A stretch of 64,000 bases of DNA from Thalassia testudinum (taxonomy: Eukaryota; Streptophyta; Magnoliopsida; Alismatales; Hydrocharitaceae), in the NCBI GenBank assembly GCA_037157565.1, contig JAZHRO010000063.1, forward strand, positions 86,890,001-86,954,000, in the 5' to 3' direction. The notes under the pieces were generated by a model. It searched no databases and was not told where the DNA came from. It saw nothing but the letters and a program-made list of their open reading frames with translations. Below are positions 21,388 through 32,504 of the stretch, piece after piece; position 1 is the stretch's first letter, and the number at the start of each line of letters is the position of its first letter. Both the position numbers and the translations under genes were made by a program.

Positions 21388-23169
21388 TGATGTAAACATA
21401 TTTACACTACTTAAAATGTCCATTTATGCATGTTCCTAAGCATAGGATTGCATTTCATGATATAAATATTTCATAACATGCATCATCTCGCATTTAGAGT
21501 AGTTTGAATAAAATGGAGGTTAATTATCTCCTTTTATGTGCTTGGACAGGGCAAACATTTTATCGGGGCCTCGGATCAAAGATCCAACAGTATGGATATG
21601 ATCAGGGCGACGATTGGAGTTCAACGACTCCAAGATCGTCCTAATCAGGCATCCGTAGCATCAGATAGAGACCGGGGAACCCTAGAAGATCAAGGGCCAG
21701 GATGGTGTAAATCCAAACTTCAGATGAACAATCCGACCGCACGGATGAATTCGGATCGACGATCGCAGCCCAACGACACAAAAATCGAGTCAATCCGACA
21801 TCCGTGGCACCATCTACAACTTCCAGAAGATGGACGGCCAAGATGGCGCCACGTGGCGCCATCTCAGCCGCCCAAACAGCCGTTGGCATTTTGTGAAGGC
21901 CCCCGCTCGATCGCTCTCCGCCGTCAGATGGAGATCCAACGGCTGTCGCCGCCCGGCGCTTAAAACGTGCGCTCGACCATCCGTGCCCTGCAGCGCAGCG
22001 GTCGAGCGTGCTTACGCGAGCGCGGGGCGCGGGTTCGAGCCGCGGTGAGGGGATTGGAGGCGCGGGTAATTGAGGCGCGTGGAGCGTCGGATGGAGATCG
22101 TGCGGTCGCGGGCGCCCGATAGCGCCGACGCGCGATTGGATGCCCCGCGTAACGCGCGATCGCACGTGCAGGCGGGTGGGTTGCAGTGGGCGCGGACGCG
22201 ATTTAAGCCGTCCGATCTCGCGATCGGATGGCTGAAAAGCGCTGGACGTGCGTGAGCATTTAGGAGCGGGCAGCCGAGGAGGCGCGCGTGGGCGCGGCGG
22301 CGACGGCCACGTCGGGGCTTTAGTGATGGATTTATCCATCACTAAAGACCCCTTATTTATTATTTTCAAGATGTAATGTCCATTTTGCCCCCACTCCTTG
22401 CAACTATAAAAGGAGACCCCCTCCATATGAAATTCTCATCCCTTCTTTCTCCTCTCTACCCCTCCAAAGCTCAAGAGAAGCTTGTCCCACACCCAGGATG
22501 CTTCTCGCGAGATAAAGTCCAATTTTTGTTCCCCTTCGGAAGTGGATCCCGTGACGACGACGGCGTGCTGCTTCGTTCCCGTTCTTCTGGTTCGTCCTCC
22601 TTCGTCCCGCTTCGTTCTCCTTCGTCCAGGCGTCGTCCCGTCCGGCTCGTCCTCCAAGCAACCGTCGAGGAGGATTTCTCTCTCCCTATTCTTTTTACCG
22701 CTTTCTAGTATAGATTTACTGCTTTCTAGATTAATCTACTCGTCCTCTAAGCAACCGTCGAGGAGGACATTTCTCCCTCCATTCTTTTAATACTTTCTAG
22801 AGTAAATTTATCACTTTCTAGAGTAATTATTTTATGCTTTCCAGTTGTAATGAACAATCTCTTCAATGCAAAAATTCCTTATTTATTCTACATCTCATTT
22901 TGATTTCTCTGTGTAATATTCTCTTTCTCTCTTACTCTCTCTCTCTTCTATTTATTGTAAATAATTAGATAGTTCTAAATTGAATTATTCTGTAACAAAT
23001 AAAAAGAATCGCGTAGTTTTTAAATCAAACGTTCGCCTCCCTATGTTCGACCTGGAATTTTAATTTTGCTATAAATTTTATTTGTTGAACACGAATTCTT
23101 CGCTTTCGAACTACAACGACAGGTTTTCCAAAACCAAACACGTTAGCGTAGGTTCGTACACATTCAACA
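21388..23169 (+). repeat. 3' LTR of element B (1782 bp)
   Basis: Starts TGATGTAAACATATTTACAC right after the polypurine tract and ends CACATTCAACA; GTTAG follows. A 261-codon minus-strand ORF (21641-22426) runs through it, but it is broken in the 5' LTR, so I treat it as chance in GC-rich DNA. TATA at 22405-22411. Confidence 0.95.
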
Positions 23170-23187
23170 GTTAGTCATAGGGTATCA
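23170..23187 (+). other. Remainder of element A polypurine region
   Basis: GTTAGTCATAGGGTATCA joins the B insertion to the A 3' LTR. Read across B, the uninterrupted sequence was GACTAGCAAAAGTTAGTCAT followed by AGGGTATCA, the degenerate equivalent of the GACTAGCAAAAGATAGGCAT plus GGGGG tract. Confidence 0.7.
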
Positions 23188-23790
23188 TGATAATGTCATC
23201 ATCAGTCATATCTAGCTTTAATTAGTCATATTCCATTGATAAATGCTGCTACATAATCGCTAGAAAATCGTAGTTCATTGCAAATCCATTCTGAGAGACA
23301 AACAGTAAAACAAGGGTAAAACTACAGTTTTAACATAATATCCTAAATGAAGAACAATCACGGGGTTTCCTAGGGATTTATTGAAGGTCAAATGGTCATA
23401 AATATCTAATAAGTGGGTTCATGCAGAACGAAACAAGTTTTCATGCGTTTCGAGAATTAAATGACATCTGAAATCCTAAAAATAGACTCGCTTATTTCAT
23501 TGAGGTTTTGGTCAGGATAAAATTCACCTAAACCTTCTAAGAATCATAGAAAAATATTATTTAAGGTTTGGTATGCTTGATTTGACCATTGGAACTCAAT
23601 TTGACCTAAAATAGTCTCAAACAGACATTCGCCCTAATTTGGGTTTCTACATAATTTGCTTAGTCAAACTTGGTCAAAACCTAAATCTGACTTTACTTTT
23701 ACATATTTGAGTTATAAATATTATTTGTTTGAGTGCATTTATACTATACTACAATGCATATCTTAAACAAAGAAAATTCGTGCCTCAACA
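23188..23790 (+). repeat. 3' LTR of element A (603 bp)
   Basis: Starts TGATAATGTCATCATCAGTC, ends GTGCCTCAACA, then the TSD copy GCTCC. It matches 10181-10788 throughout with many scattered substitutions, showing an old insertion. Confidence 0.9.
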
Positions 23791-25202
23791 GCTCCTTGCA
23801 ATTCTCTTCAACAAACATCAACTCCAGTGAACCTCCAGGCAGCTCCTTCCAGCTCCTCTCCTCCTAAACCCTAACTCCCTCCACTAACCACCACCCTAAC
23901 CACCTTATAATTACAACCTAAGGTGGCTCCAAAAAGGACCACACACCTCCCCACTTTGGCGCCAACCAAGAAGTTATCTCTACCCTACTCCTATCCCCAT
24001 AAGACCATCTCCACCATCAACCTCAACCCTCTTTTAGAACCTATGTTTTGTTGCCAAACCTAAGGGACACAACCACCTTGGGTGTCCTTTGGTTTGGCAC
24101 AAATATACCCTAACCCTAGGATCCTTTAGCCACCCTATATTTCCATCCTAGCTGTCCCTATCAATCCCTCCTTAATCACATCAAATGTGGTTCCAACCCT
24201 CCTCCAACGACACCTACTCACACCTCTCCACATCGTGCCAACTCACCAGAGCCCTTCATCCCATAACTACCACCTAATGACCTAATCCTAACCATACATT
24301 CACCTCCACACCAACCCTCCTAAAGAAAAAAATAATTGGTTCGAACTCCACTCAACCTCATCATAAGCACCACTCAACACAACCCAACACTCCACACCAA
24401 CCTTAATCCACCCTTCATCCATTAACTACTTAATCCTAGCCATCCACAAGACCATGCCACCCTTAACTCTAGTTAACACCAACCACCACCCATCCATTCT
24501 ATAAAAAGGCCATCAAGCACCCAATCCATTCCACCCTTGGCTACACTTTTTTGGTGTTCTTTAACCTATATTCCACTAGCCATATTCAGCCAAGAGAAGA
24601 AGGATAAGAAGAAGATTAAGGAGACACTCTTTCTCCTTGGTGCCTTTCCCTCTTCCCTTCTCTCCTGTGCCCATGCCAAGGGGTCCATTTCTAAGGGGAG
24701 CAAGGCAAGTAGGATGGCCAAAGAGGAGGATTCTTAGGGTGGCCGATGCCCACCAAAAGAGGAGATTTTAGAGTGGAATCCTTTTGCTCTAGAAAGAGCA
24801 AGGGATGCCCTATCCAGGGTTTTCCAAAGAGGAGAATCATCATCTACTGTAGTACTTCAAGGAAGGAATGGGAAGGACCTTTCTAAGTCCAAGAGGAGCT
24901 AAGCTTGGAGCAAGGACCTTTTACTCTTTTCCATCATCTTTACGAGAAATTTGATCTTACTTGCTTGTTTAAATTTTTGTAGTAGAAGCATTCCACTGCC
25001 ATTTTTGCAAAATAATTTTTCTTCCTATATAAAAGTCACCTTTCTATTTTTATTGCACTTAATTACTTGCCTTCTAGTTAGTGCACAAACCCTCCCTCTA
25101 ATTAACCTAGGTCTCCACGTACCTAGGGTGAGCTTGGAGCGAGGCTCTTACTGCCACTTAGGCTTTAGAAATTGGGTGTAATCTCCTTTTGCATTCCCTT
25201 AT
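23791..25202 (+). mobile_element. Type C LTR, piece 3, with TATA box
   Basis: Continues the C LTR after A; it follows 29690-30429 of the second C LTR (CACTTTGGCGCCAACC at 23951, ACCATCTCCACCATC, CCTAACCCTAGGATC, AAGAAGAAGATTAAGG). C/A-rich on the plus strand. TATAAAAA lies at 24500-24507, about 1.4 kb into the reassembled LTR. Downstream (24600-25202) would be R/U5. The true LTR end is not found because H begins near 25203. Confidence 0.7.
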
Positions 25203-27640
25203 TGATGAGGCATGTTTCGGTAAAGGAAAGTTGGGGTTAGGAGAAACCTGTCACTGTAGTTGCAAAACACACTATCAAATATAATTTTTAACCGAAACTC
25301 CAAGCGAGTCCAATGTCAAACACATGAAGGCGATGTTTACTATCGTTGAAATCCATGCATCATGTTGTTTCTTTTTGGTGTTTTAGGTTTTGTTGTTTTT
25401 TTCTTTTGATTTTGTAATAAAGAGGCAAGCAAGATAATTTCACAAAGTGGAGGGAACAAATGGATATATCACAATGTCATTCAATCATCAATACAATATG
25501 CGAAAATATAAAAGAGATAGGGGTGAGAAGAAATCTCCCAAATCAGCTGTTTGGCGAGAGGATGGCACTTAGTTACAACTTGGATGAAGGAGGTGAGATG
25601 CTGGACGATGGGGGTGAGATGCAGGACGCCAGGTAGAGGAATGCTTCACCAGGGATTTGGAATGGAGATGAGGAGGTGGAGGTGATCTTCTACCGGAATA
25701 GAGGTGGAAGGATGGATTCAAGGCTTCCTGTGGGATGGAGGAAGAATATTTGGTGGGGTATAGGAGCATTACACTAATAAAAGGCCTTTGTAGCTTGGGA
25801 ATGAGCTCTAGGGGTGCTTTGATAGGCTTTTAGAGCTTAGGAGTAGGTGGGAGTAGAGTTGGTATAGATGGTTTGGAAGGGAAGGGGTCATGGGGTTTAT
25901 ATAGTGGAGGAATGCATGTGTTTTGCATGCACGAATCTTCAACGACATTTAAAACGTCGCTAAAGACCTGCCAGGGGTGTTGCTAAGCATTCAAGCGCCT
26001 CTACTAGCATGAGGAGGTGCGACTGAGCTGGCACAGTGCATGAAGAGCTTGAATCGTTGGATCAGGCACGCATGGCTGAGATCATGAGGAGGGTGTGCAT
26101 GCTTGATGGCATTTGAATTCCATAGCCATTGGATTCTTCATCGCACGACTGGGAGGAGCCCACGAATCGCACCCTCGCTGGTTTGAACGAGTGAGGATCA
26201 CACCTTTGAGAAGATTCGACGATTGAGAGTGCATTCGATCGTCTTAAATGAGCACTTATGATTGCATGCGTGCCATCTGGCGTGCCTCCTCTCATCGCTA
26301 GGTGTCATCAGATCGCTCGTGAGTAATCTCGACTGCTCGATCAAGATCGAGCGGTCCAATTTCGCCGGAACTAGAGCGAGTGAGGAGGGTTGAGGCTCAA
26401 ACCCACTCCTCTCGTTTGAGGAGGGGGTGCACTATCGTTTGGCCAATGAGCTGCTTGGTCGCATGGAGATGAGGTGCAGCCGCGTGCCTCGACCATTGGA
26501 TGAAGATCCAACGGTCGAGAGGAAGCCTTCCTTATTGCACTTTAGAGGAGAAATCGGCCAATGTAGAGCATTTCTTAGCTGTTGGATTGATATTCAATGG
26601 CGGGGATCACTCCTTGCGTGAAGCTAGGGAGGCTATGGCTCGTGTAGGGCGACCTAGATGGTGCCACATGGCTCCATTTGGGCCGTCCATCTTCTTCTTA
26701 TAGAGGATGCTACGGAGCTCTGATCGGGGTGATTTTTGCACTAATAGACTGCGATCGTCGCTCCAGATCCATTTGTATGATCAAATTCTTCATTCGAAGC
26801 CCATAAAGATGTCGCACTGCCTCCTGGCCATATAAAGTGTCGGAATTAATGTACAGAATATACAACTATGCTAAATGCAATGCAATGAATGTTATGCAAT
26901 ATTTATACTATGATATGCAATGCTAGGCCTAGGAACTATCATAAATAACCATTTTATCATGAATTCATGCATGTTTATCACCTACTCTATTGCCCTTTAT
27001 TTCAAAAATCCAAAAAAATCTTATATTCAAAATTACAAAAAGGAAGTTGATTTCCGTTTTGTCAAGCAAGAGACTTTGAATTACCATTTCCACCTCCCTT
27101 GGGATGACTTGAATACTCTTCAAGTATTTATAAATTTTAAAAGCAATTAGATTTGCAATGACAAAAACCATATTTTATCAAATCACACTTTTTTGCCATC
27201 AATGATAGAGGAGAATGATGGAAAGTAAAAGAGGATGCAGTGGAGGTAGAGCGTAATGAGAAGAGAGTTGCAATATGATGTGAGTGATCGACCTCTTTAA
27301 AATCGCCTTCGCCTTCGATCCACAATGCATGGTCGCTTGCTATCTTTGTCTTACGTTTCAAATTGCTTGCCAAAGAAAATAATAGCTAGCTTGCAAGGGT
27401 CACGACCCAATCATGGGATTTACTATGTATTCTCGGGTGGAGGACGAATTACAAACATGTCCAATCATGTCTTTTTATTTCCATTCATGTCTGGCTGCAT
27501 TTCCTTAACCCTGCAAAAGGAAAGAAAAAGAAAGTAAAGCTAAACCTCATTCTATGTTAATCCTTATGCCCGTAGATGCCCTGATCCATTAATAAACAAA
27601 TACTTGAGTGATTAATTAGTCCATTAACATGGACTTATCA
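25203..27640 (-). mobile_element. Element H left LTR (3' LTR), inverted
   Basis: The left end is placed at about 25203 by comparison with the B LTR end. 25250-26350 matches 27780-28930 (the right LTR). On the minus strand the part from 26980 inward (TGATAAACATGCATGAATTC) follows the start of the B/J LTRs, so 25203-26980 (1.78 kb) is a B/J-type LTR. The further 660 bp to 27640 ends, on the minus strand, in TGATAAGTCCATGTTAATGG, a G/I-like LTR start next to a polypurine tract. Either this LTR is a chimera, or a second LTR end lies here. TATATA-type box on the minus strand at about 25896-25904. Confidence 0.55.
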
Positions 27641-27731
27641 AATACCCCCATGCCTAAACTTTGCTAATCCTGAGCGAAATCTGTAGAGAATGCCAGAGTT
27701 CCTGGCTTGAATTAACTGTCAGGGTGCCAGA
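27641..27731 (-). other. Residual internal region of H: polypurine tract and primer-site-like word
   Basis: AATACCCCCATGCCTAAAC (27641-27659) is the complement of a TTAGGCATGGGGGTATT polypurine tract. At the other end GTCAGGGTGCCAGA (27718-27731) on the minus strand reads TCTGGCACCCTGAC, a weak relative of TTTTGGCGCCGTTGCC at the LTR edge. Only about 60 bp lie between, so nearly the whole internal region is gone. Confidence 0.5.
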
Positions 27732-28932
27732 TGTAGCAGGTTTTGCACGTTTAAAAATCAGGGTTAAGACTAACCCATCGTCGTAGTTCCAAAATGCGTA
27801 ATCAAATATAATTTATACCGAAACTCAAAGGGAGTCTTGGGTCAAACACAGGGAGGCGACATTTACTTTGTATGAAAATCGCGCTTAAATTTGTTTCTTT
27901 TTGGTGTTTTAGGGTTTTATTATTTTTGCTGTTTTAGAAATAAAATGACAAGCAATCACAAGGGAGAGATGGAATCAATTATGATATATTGCATGAATGT
28001 CAATTACAATAAACTATGAAAGCATAAAAGAGAAAGGGGTGAGAGGTAATCTCCCGAAGCGGCTGTTCGGTGAGACGACGGTGCCTGGTGGAAGCTTAGA
28101 CAAAGGAGGTGAGGAGTGGGACGACGGAGGTGAGTGTAGGAGGACATCAGGTAGAGGAAAGCTTCAGGGTCACTCTGGAATGGAGTTGAAAAGGCAGAGA
28201 TGATCTACTATCAGAATGAAGGTGGGAGGACGGCTCCAAGGTGACCTATGAATGGTGATGGGAAGAGGGAGGAATATTTAGTGGGGCATAGGTTTGCTAC
28301 ACTAATAGGAGCCTTCGGAGCTTGAGAGTAAGCTCTAACAAAACGTTAGTAGGCTTACTAGAGCTTAGGATTAGGTAGGAGTAGAGTAGGTAGAGTTGGT
28401 TTGGTAAGGGGGTGCGTAGGACTTTATATAGTGGATGGGAAGAAAAGCATCCCATGCACAAGCATTCAGCAATAGCTACAAGCATCACTAAACGCCGCTC
28501 ACCCTGTCACCAAAAGATCCGTGCCTCTTCAATGCCATGGCTGGCTCATGCACTGCGCAGGCCATTTAGTGACAGCTGCAAGTGTCACTAAAGGCCCGCT
28601 CTTCTGTCACTTTAAATCCCACACCCATCGCTTACCTGCAACTGTCTGCTTGAAGAGATCTCTATCGCTGGATCCGTCATCGTGCGACTAGGATGCGCCC
28701 TCAGTTCGCACCCCCGCAGATTCAAATGCAAGCATATAGCGCCTTCGAGAAGATCCGACGACCGAGAGCGCATCCGGTGGTCTTAAACGAGCACCCCTGA
28801 TTGCTTGCGTGAGATTGCACGTTCTCGAGGAGCATCGACGGCCGCGTGCAGCGTTCGCACTCAACTGTGCATCCACGTAGCCTCATCTCGATCACTAATC
28901 CATGATCAGGCAATTGAATTTGAGGCGCTTCT
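27732..28932 (-). mobile_element. Element H right LTR (5' LTR), truncated by the second C LTR
   Basis: Homologous to 25220-26350 in the same orientation (GTGAGAGGTAATCTCCCGAA, GTAGAGGAAAGCTTCA, TACACTAATAGGAGCC and so on). It contains a palindrome TTTAGTGACA..TGTCACTAAA at 28565-28592 and a minus-strand TATATAAAG near 28424-28434. Cut at 28932, where TGATAAATGCC starts. ORFs here are LTR noise. Confidence 0.7.
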
Positions 28933-30429
28933 TGATAAATGCCAGTTTATCATCATTCTTAGGCACTAAAACAAACCTAGTTCTAAGGGTTTTGCTCCGC
29001 AAATGGATTTTTGGGATGCATTTAGGCATTAACTAGGTTAGGCATGCAATGCATTTTTTCTTATCTTTTTAATGTGTTTTTGTGAGTGCTAGGGATGAAC
29101 AGTGATACCGATCCCTAAAGCCCTATCACTCAAGAAGGCAACTGGTGAAGAAGAAGCTCAGACTAGCTGGGACTTAGCTTGATCCAGCTCACCACAACTG
29201 GAATCCAGCTCACTTGGACTAGGGTTAGCTCATCTTAACTCCATTCAGCTCATCTCAGCTGAATGGCAGCTCAAGAGAGCTCATCTTAGCTCACCCTAGC
29301 TCAGGTTAGCTCAGATCCAGCTCAACTTAGCTGAGTCTAGCTCATCTCAGCTCCCACTGGTCCACAGGGAGCTCTAGCTAGCTTAGCTGAGTTGACTGGA
29401 GTTCACCCCAGCTCAGGTCCAGCTACTTCCAGCTCCACTCAACTCCAGCCAGCTAAAGATGAATTCATCCCAGCTTAGGAAGCTCAAGTCCAGCTCCTGG
29501 GGACTCAGCTTAGCTCAATTGAGTTGAGCTAACCTACCTTAGCTGTCTCAACCAGCTTAATCCTCCCCGGGAGCACTAGACCCAGCTCACCTCAGCTCCA
29601 TTCAACAGAAGCTAGCTCACTTTAGCTTGGCTTAGCAGCTAGCAAAGAACTAGCAAGCTAAGCCAGCTAGAGTAGCCCCATGTTGACCTCCTTAGTAGCT
29701 GCCAGCTCCAATTCAGCTCCAGATTCTTCATATCCAGCTCCTCCCGTCAAACCCTAGCTCCAACACCTCCTCCTCTACTCCACTACTAGCTAAGCTAGCT
29801 TAGCTTATCTTAGCTATGCTCCATCTCCCTTGTCTTTTACCACCTAAAAACCCTACCTAACAACTCCACCAACTAGCTCCACCTAAGCTTCACATAAGCT
29901 TACCCTACTTCCACCTCACTTTGGCGCCAACCTAGCCTACCCACTACCTCCAAAAGACACTACAAAGTGGCACCAAAACCACCCTAACCTCCCTCCTTAT
30001 TAGTGCCACTTTTTCCCTCCAAAATCCCCTTCATCTCCACCACATATCCTCCCTTAAACCCATCTCCACCATCCACCTAACCCCCCTTCTAGAAGCCCTC
30101 ATGGTGGCACCAAAACCAAGGCATCTCTCCGTGGTTTACGCCACCTTTAGGTGGCCCTTCACCACCATAACCACCACCTTCGCACGCCCTTACTTGGCAC
30201 CAACTCTCCTTAGCCCTAGGATCACCTAACCACCTCCATTCTCCCATCTTAGCCATCCATCTCAAGAGCCACCTTCACCCCCTCATCCTACCTTATAAAA
30301 GGACCAACACCCACCACCTTACAACCCATCCTTGCCTAGCAAAATACCTCTCATACTCTACCTAAAGCTCACTCCCAAGATAGAAGGAAAAGAAGAAGAT
30401 TAAGGGGATATTTTGTCCCCTTGGTGCTT
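28933..30429 (+). mobile_element. Second type C LTR
   Basis: Starts TGATAAATGCCAGTTTATCA and follows the F 3' LTR for about 1.5 kb. Here the sequence is uninterrupted, so it is the reference that exposes D and A as insertions. The AGCT-dense tract spans about 29140-29720. TTTGGCGCCAA sits at 29923-29933 and TATAAAA at 30294-30300. Similarity ends near 30429 (CCTTGGTGCTTC). No polypurine tract precedes it, so it is a 5' or solo LTR inserted in H. Confidence 0.7.
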
Positions 30430-30712
30430 CAAATGAAAAACATGAACTACACTATCACATAAAATCAAACTAAGGCAAGGAAGAAGACGGAGTCGAGGCA
30501 GCCACGGTGGTGGAGGAGCTTTCGTCGACAGCTCAGCAACTTCAACACCTTGGTTGGAACTTTAGAAGGTGGTGGTGTTACTTAGGTAGATGATGAGCAA
30601 AAATGGAGGAAGGTAGGCCCTTTTATAATGGAGGGAGAAGGCCAAAAATCATCCTCGAGTCAACAGTGATAGCTGCAAGCGTCACTAAAGACTCGCTACA
30701 TGCATCGCCTAG
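30430..30712 (-). mobile_element. Fragment resembling an H-type LTR
   Basis: GTGATAGCTGCAAGC followed by GTCACTAAAG (30666-30690) resembles the palindrome of H at 28568-28592, and CCCTTTTATAATGG (30619-30632) sits where the minus-strand TATA box would be. The rest is too diverged for me to place. Boundaries are set by the neighbours (C and I). Confidence 0.4.
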
Positions 30713-32427
30713 TGTGAGTGTATTTCACTTGATTAAGAAAATAATAGAATGATATGTCATTGCAATTTATGTGGTGGAAATCTCTCAATGAAAGATTAAA
30801 ATAGATATCAATTTAAACCACAAAAAGGATGTCGTATCTACAGGGAGGAATAGATCTAATAAATTCACAAGTACAGAGTTATAATGTTTGCAGACACCTT
30901 CACGAAATCAATTCGATGAATATACTACTCTAAATGGAACTTGCAATTTCATGAAAAGTTCAAGGCTATTTACGTAATTTTCATGTCAGGAATAAAGCTC
31001 CCAAAAGTATGTATATGATGCATGTGTAGTGGCATATCATGTAAGTTTGAATTGCATGCAAATCTGAATTAAATTTCAATGTTAAATGATGCACATAACA
31101 CAAGTTAAGCAAATTCACGAAATTGTAAGTGCACCCATGCAATTTTGCCTGAATAAAATAATATAATATTCAAGTGACAATGGTAGGAAATGTAAATTCT
31201 AATTCCTTCAAAAATAGAGGAAAATTCCTCTCTCTTTACCACACATTGGAGGAGGCGTTGTCAGTAGTTTGCTTGGGAGGAGGAGTTCCACTGGAGGAGA
31301 GGATCTCATAGACAATGACGGTGAGGCGGGAGATGGTCGGTGGCGGCCAACCGGACAGCAGGTGGCGGCGGAGAGGAGCGGTAGGGACTGCAGCTACCTT
31401 AGGTGGTTGCTGTGCATGGTCTGCTGCGCGTGCACAATGGCGCGGTTGCACGCAAGCACTGCAGCGTGCGAGCGCGGCTACGCGTGGGCGCGGTTGCGTG
31501 CAAGTGTGGCTGGCGAGGGTTGTGCGGGGGCGCAGTTGCTGTGGTGGGTTCTTTTGGTTGTTTGAAGGTGGTTTGAGAGAAGTAGAGGAAGAAGAAGATG
31601 GAGAGGTGCAAGGGCGCAGGTGTCTGCATGCTGTGTGTGCGCCTGGCGTGGCTGGCGAGGGTTGCGTGCACAAGGGTGCGGTTGTGCACGAGCGCTGCTA
31701 CGTGAGGGCGTGGCTACGTGTGGGCATGGTTGCACGCATGCATGGCCGACACTAGGCTGCTCTACTGCTGGAGCACTTGGATAGGTGCGCTTGGCGTGGC
31801 CTGTGAGGGTTGAGAGGGCCACAGTGCAGGTTCTCCTCACGGTGTGTGTTCCAGATGATCCCTCTCCCCTAGAGAGTGAGAATTAATTATCCCATGTGAC
31901 TTTTATCTCCTCCCGTCCATTCTTTTTCCCCGACGCAATTCAAGGGATTTTAAATCCCTTACTAAAATTGGCCATCGTTAGCTGTTCTGAGAGTTGGGTG
32001 GCCAATTTGTTGAGGCCGGCAAGAGTTGAGAGGTCCTCGTGGGGGGGGGGGGGGGGAATTCTTTTCAAAAGACCCTAGTTTCTTCGTAAAATTGTTCCTC
32101 CTCTTCTCCCATTTTCTTGATTACTTGTTAACTCTTAAAAAAGCCTGATGGAGTGGATCAAGTGGAGGAGATGGATAGGGTGCGCTATGTGTGTGACCTA
32201 CATGAGAGAGTGGCACATTGAAATATAACATAAGTTATTCCTACAATAATGAAATATAAAATAATTATTTATATACATAATAAGTTATAGAATGCAATAG
32301 AATAGATGTAAATTTAAGTAATGATGCATGCAATCATTCTATGACCTAATGTAGCTATTAACAAACATAAAATATAAGAACAAAGTTAATTTAGGCGTAA
32401 CAATAGTCCATTAAAATAGACTCATCA
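30713..32427 (-). mobile_element. Element I 3' LTR, inverted
   Basis: On the minus strand it starts TGATGAGTCTATTTTAATGG at 32427 next to a polypurine tract and ends near 30713 (TGTGAGTG on plus); about 1.7 kb, related to solo LTR G. It holds the U5-like ATCTACAGGGAGGAAT (30835-30850) and a GC-rich block (31240-31860) with repeated GCG/GTG words that create ORFs on both strands. A run of 16 G lies at 32041-32056. The far end at 30713 has an uncertainty of a few bases. Confidence 0.75.
32041..32056. repeat. G16 homopolymer
   Basis: Sixteen consecutive G on the plus strand inside LTR I; the related LTR G has only interrupted G runs at the matching place (about 6000-6012). Confidence 0.95.
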
Positions 32428-32490
32428 AATACCCCCATGCCTAAGATTTGCTAGTCCCTAGCAAAAGTGAAAAATAATAGAAGTAATCAG
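32428..32490 (-). other. Element I polypurine tract and 3' internal end
   Basis: On the minus strand CTAGGGACTAGCAAATCTTA runs into GGCATGGGGGTATT directly before the LTR start at 32427, the same arrangement as in B and J. The LINE target sequence AAGATTTCTTCTTT follows. Confidence 0.8.
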
Positions 32491-32504
32491 AAGATTTCTT
32501 CTTT

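Larger units (their letters stand above)
15341..23169 (+). mobile_element. Element B: non-autonomous Athila-like element, TSD GTTAG
   Basis: LTRs 15341-17124 and 21388-23169, perfect TSD GTTAG (15336-15340, 23170-23174), tRNA-Asp primer site and a polypurine tract: a structurally complete 7.8-kb element inside A. The two LTRs differ at about 5 of the first 155 bases by eye, so it is fairly young. The internal region (4.26 kb) codes only for a broken acidic protein, with no pol. The same family as J. Confidence 0.93.
10181..23790 (+). mobile_element. Element A: non-autonomous Athila-like element, contains B, TSD GCTCC
   Basis: Short LTRs (10181-10788, 23188-23790) flanked by perfect GCTCC (10176-10180, 23791-23795). 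A tRNA-Asp-type primer site follows the 5' LTR. The internal region is about 4.55 kb (10789-15340) plus 18 bp after B. There is no RT, RNase H or integrase; one decayed acidic reading frame sits in the place of gag-pol. By eye its two LTRs differ more (roughly one base in ten) than those of B, which fits A being older and B inserted later. Mobilisation would need proteins from elsewhere. Confidence 0.88.
1293..25202 (+). mobile_element. Element F: Athila/Tat-like Ty3 retrotransposon, 3' part, heavily interrupted
   Basis: Framework of the left 25 kb. It runs decayed pol (1293-3715), 3' untranslated region (3716-4581 and 6228-6777), polypurine tract ending at 6777, then a 3' LTR of type C in three pieces (6778-7415, 10094-10180, 23791-25202). 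The order RT, RNase H, integrase is that of Ty3/gypsy elements, and the wording of the domains is closest to what I know of plant Athila/Tat pol. Insertions are G, D, A (with B inside) and H; family E LTR sequence truncates it on the left. The 5' LTR, primer site and gag are outside the window. The right LTR end is uncertain because H interrupts it. Confidence 0.75.

Noticed and set aside
21641..22426. A 261-codon minus-strand ORF in the B 3' LTR
   Set aside because: It lies wholly in an LTR, is broken in the 5' LTR copy and in J, has low-complexity Arg/Pro/Ser content, and matches no family I know.
25232..25250. A left end of H at 25232 or 25249
   Set aside because: Both have TG, but comparison with the B LTR end puts the boundary further left, near 25203; no TSD could be found for any choice.
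31236..31840. Overlapping long ORFs on both strands near 31.2-31.8 kb
   Set aside because: The GC-rich block of LTR I; the same explanation as in G.
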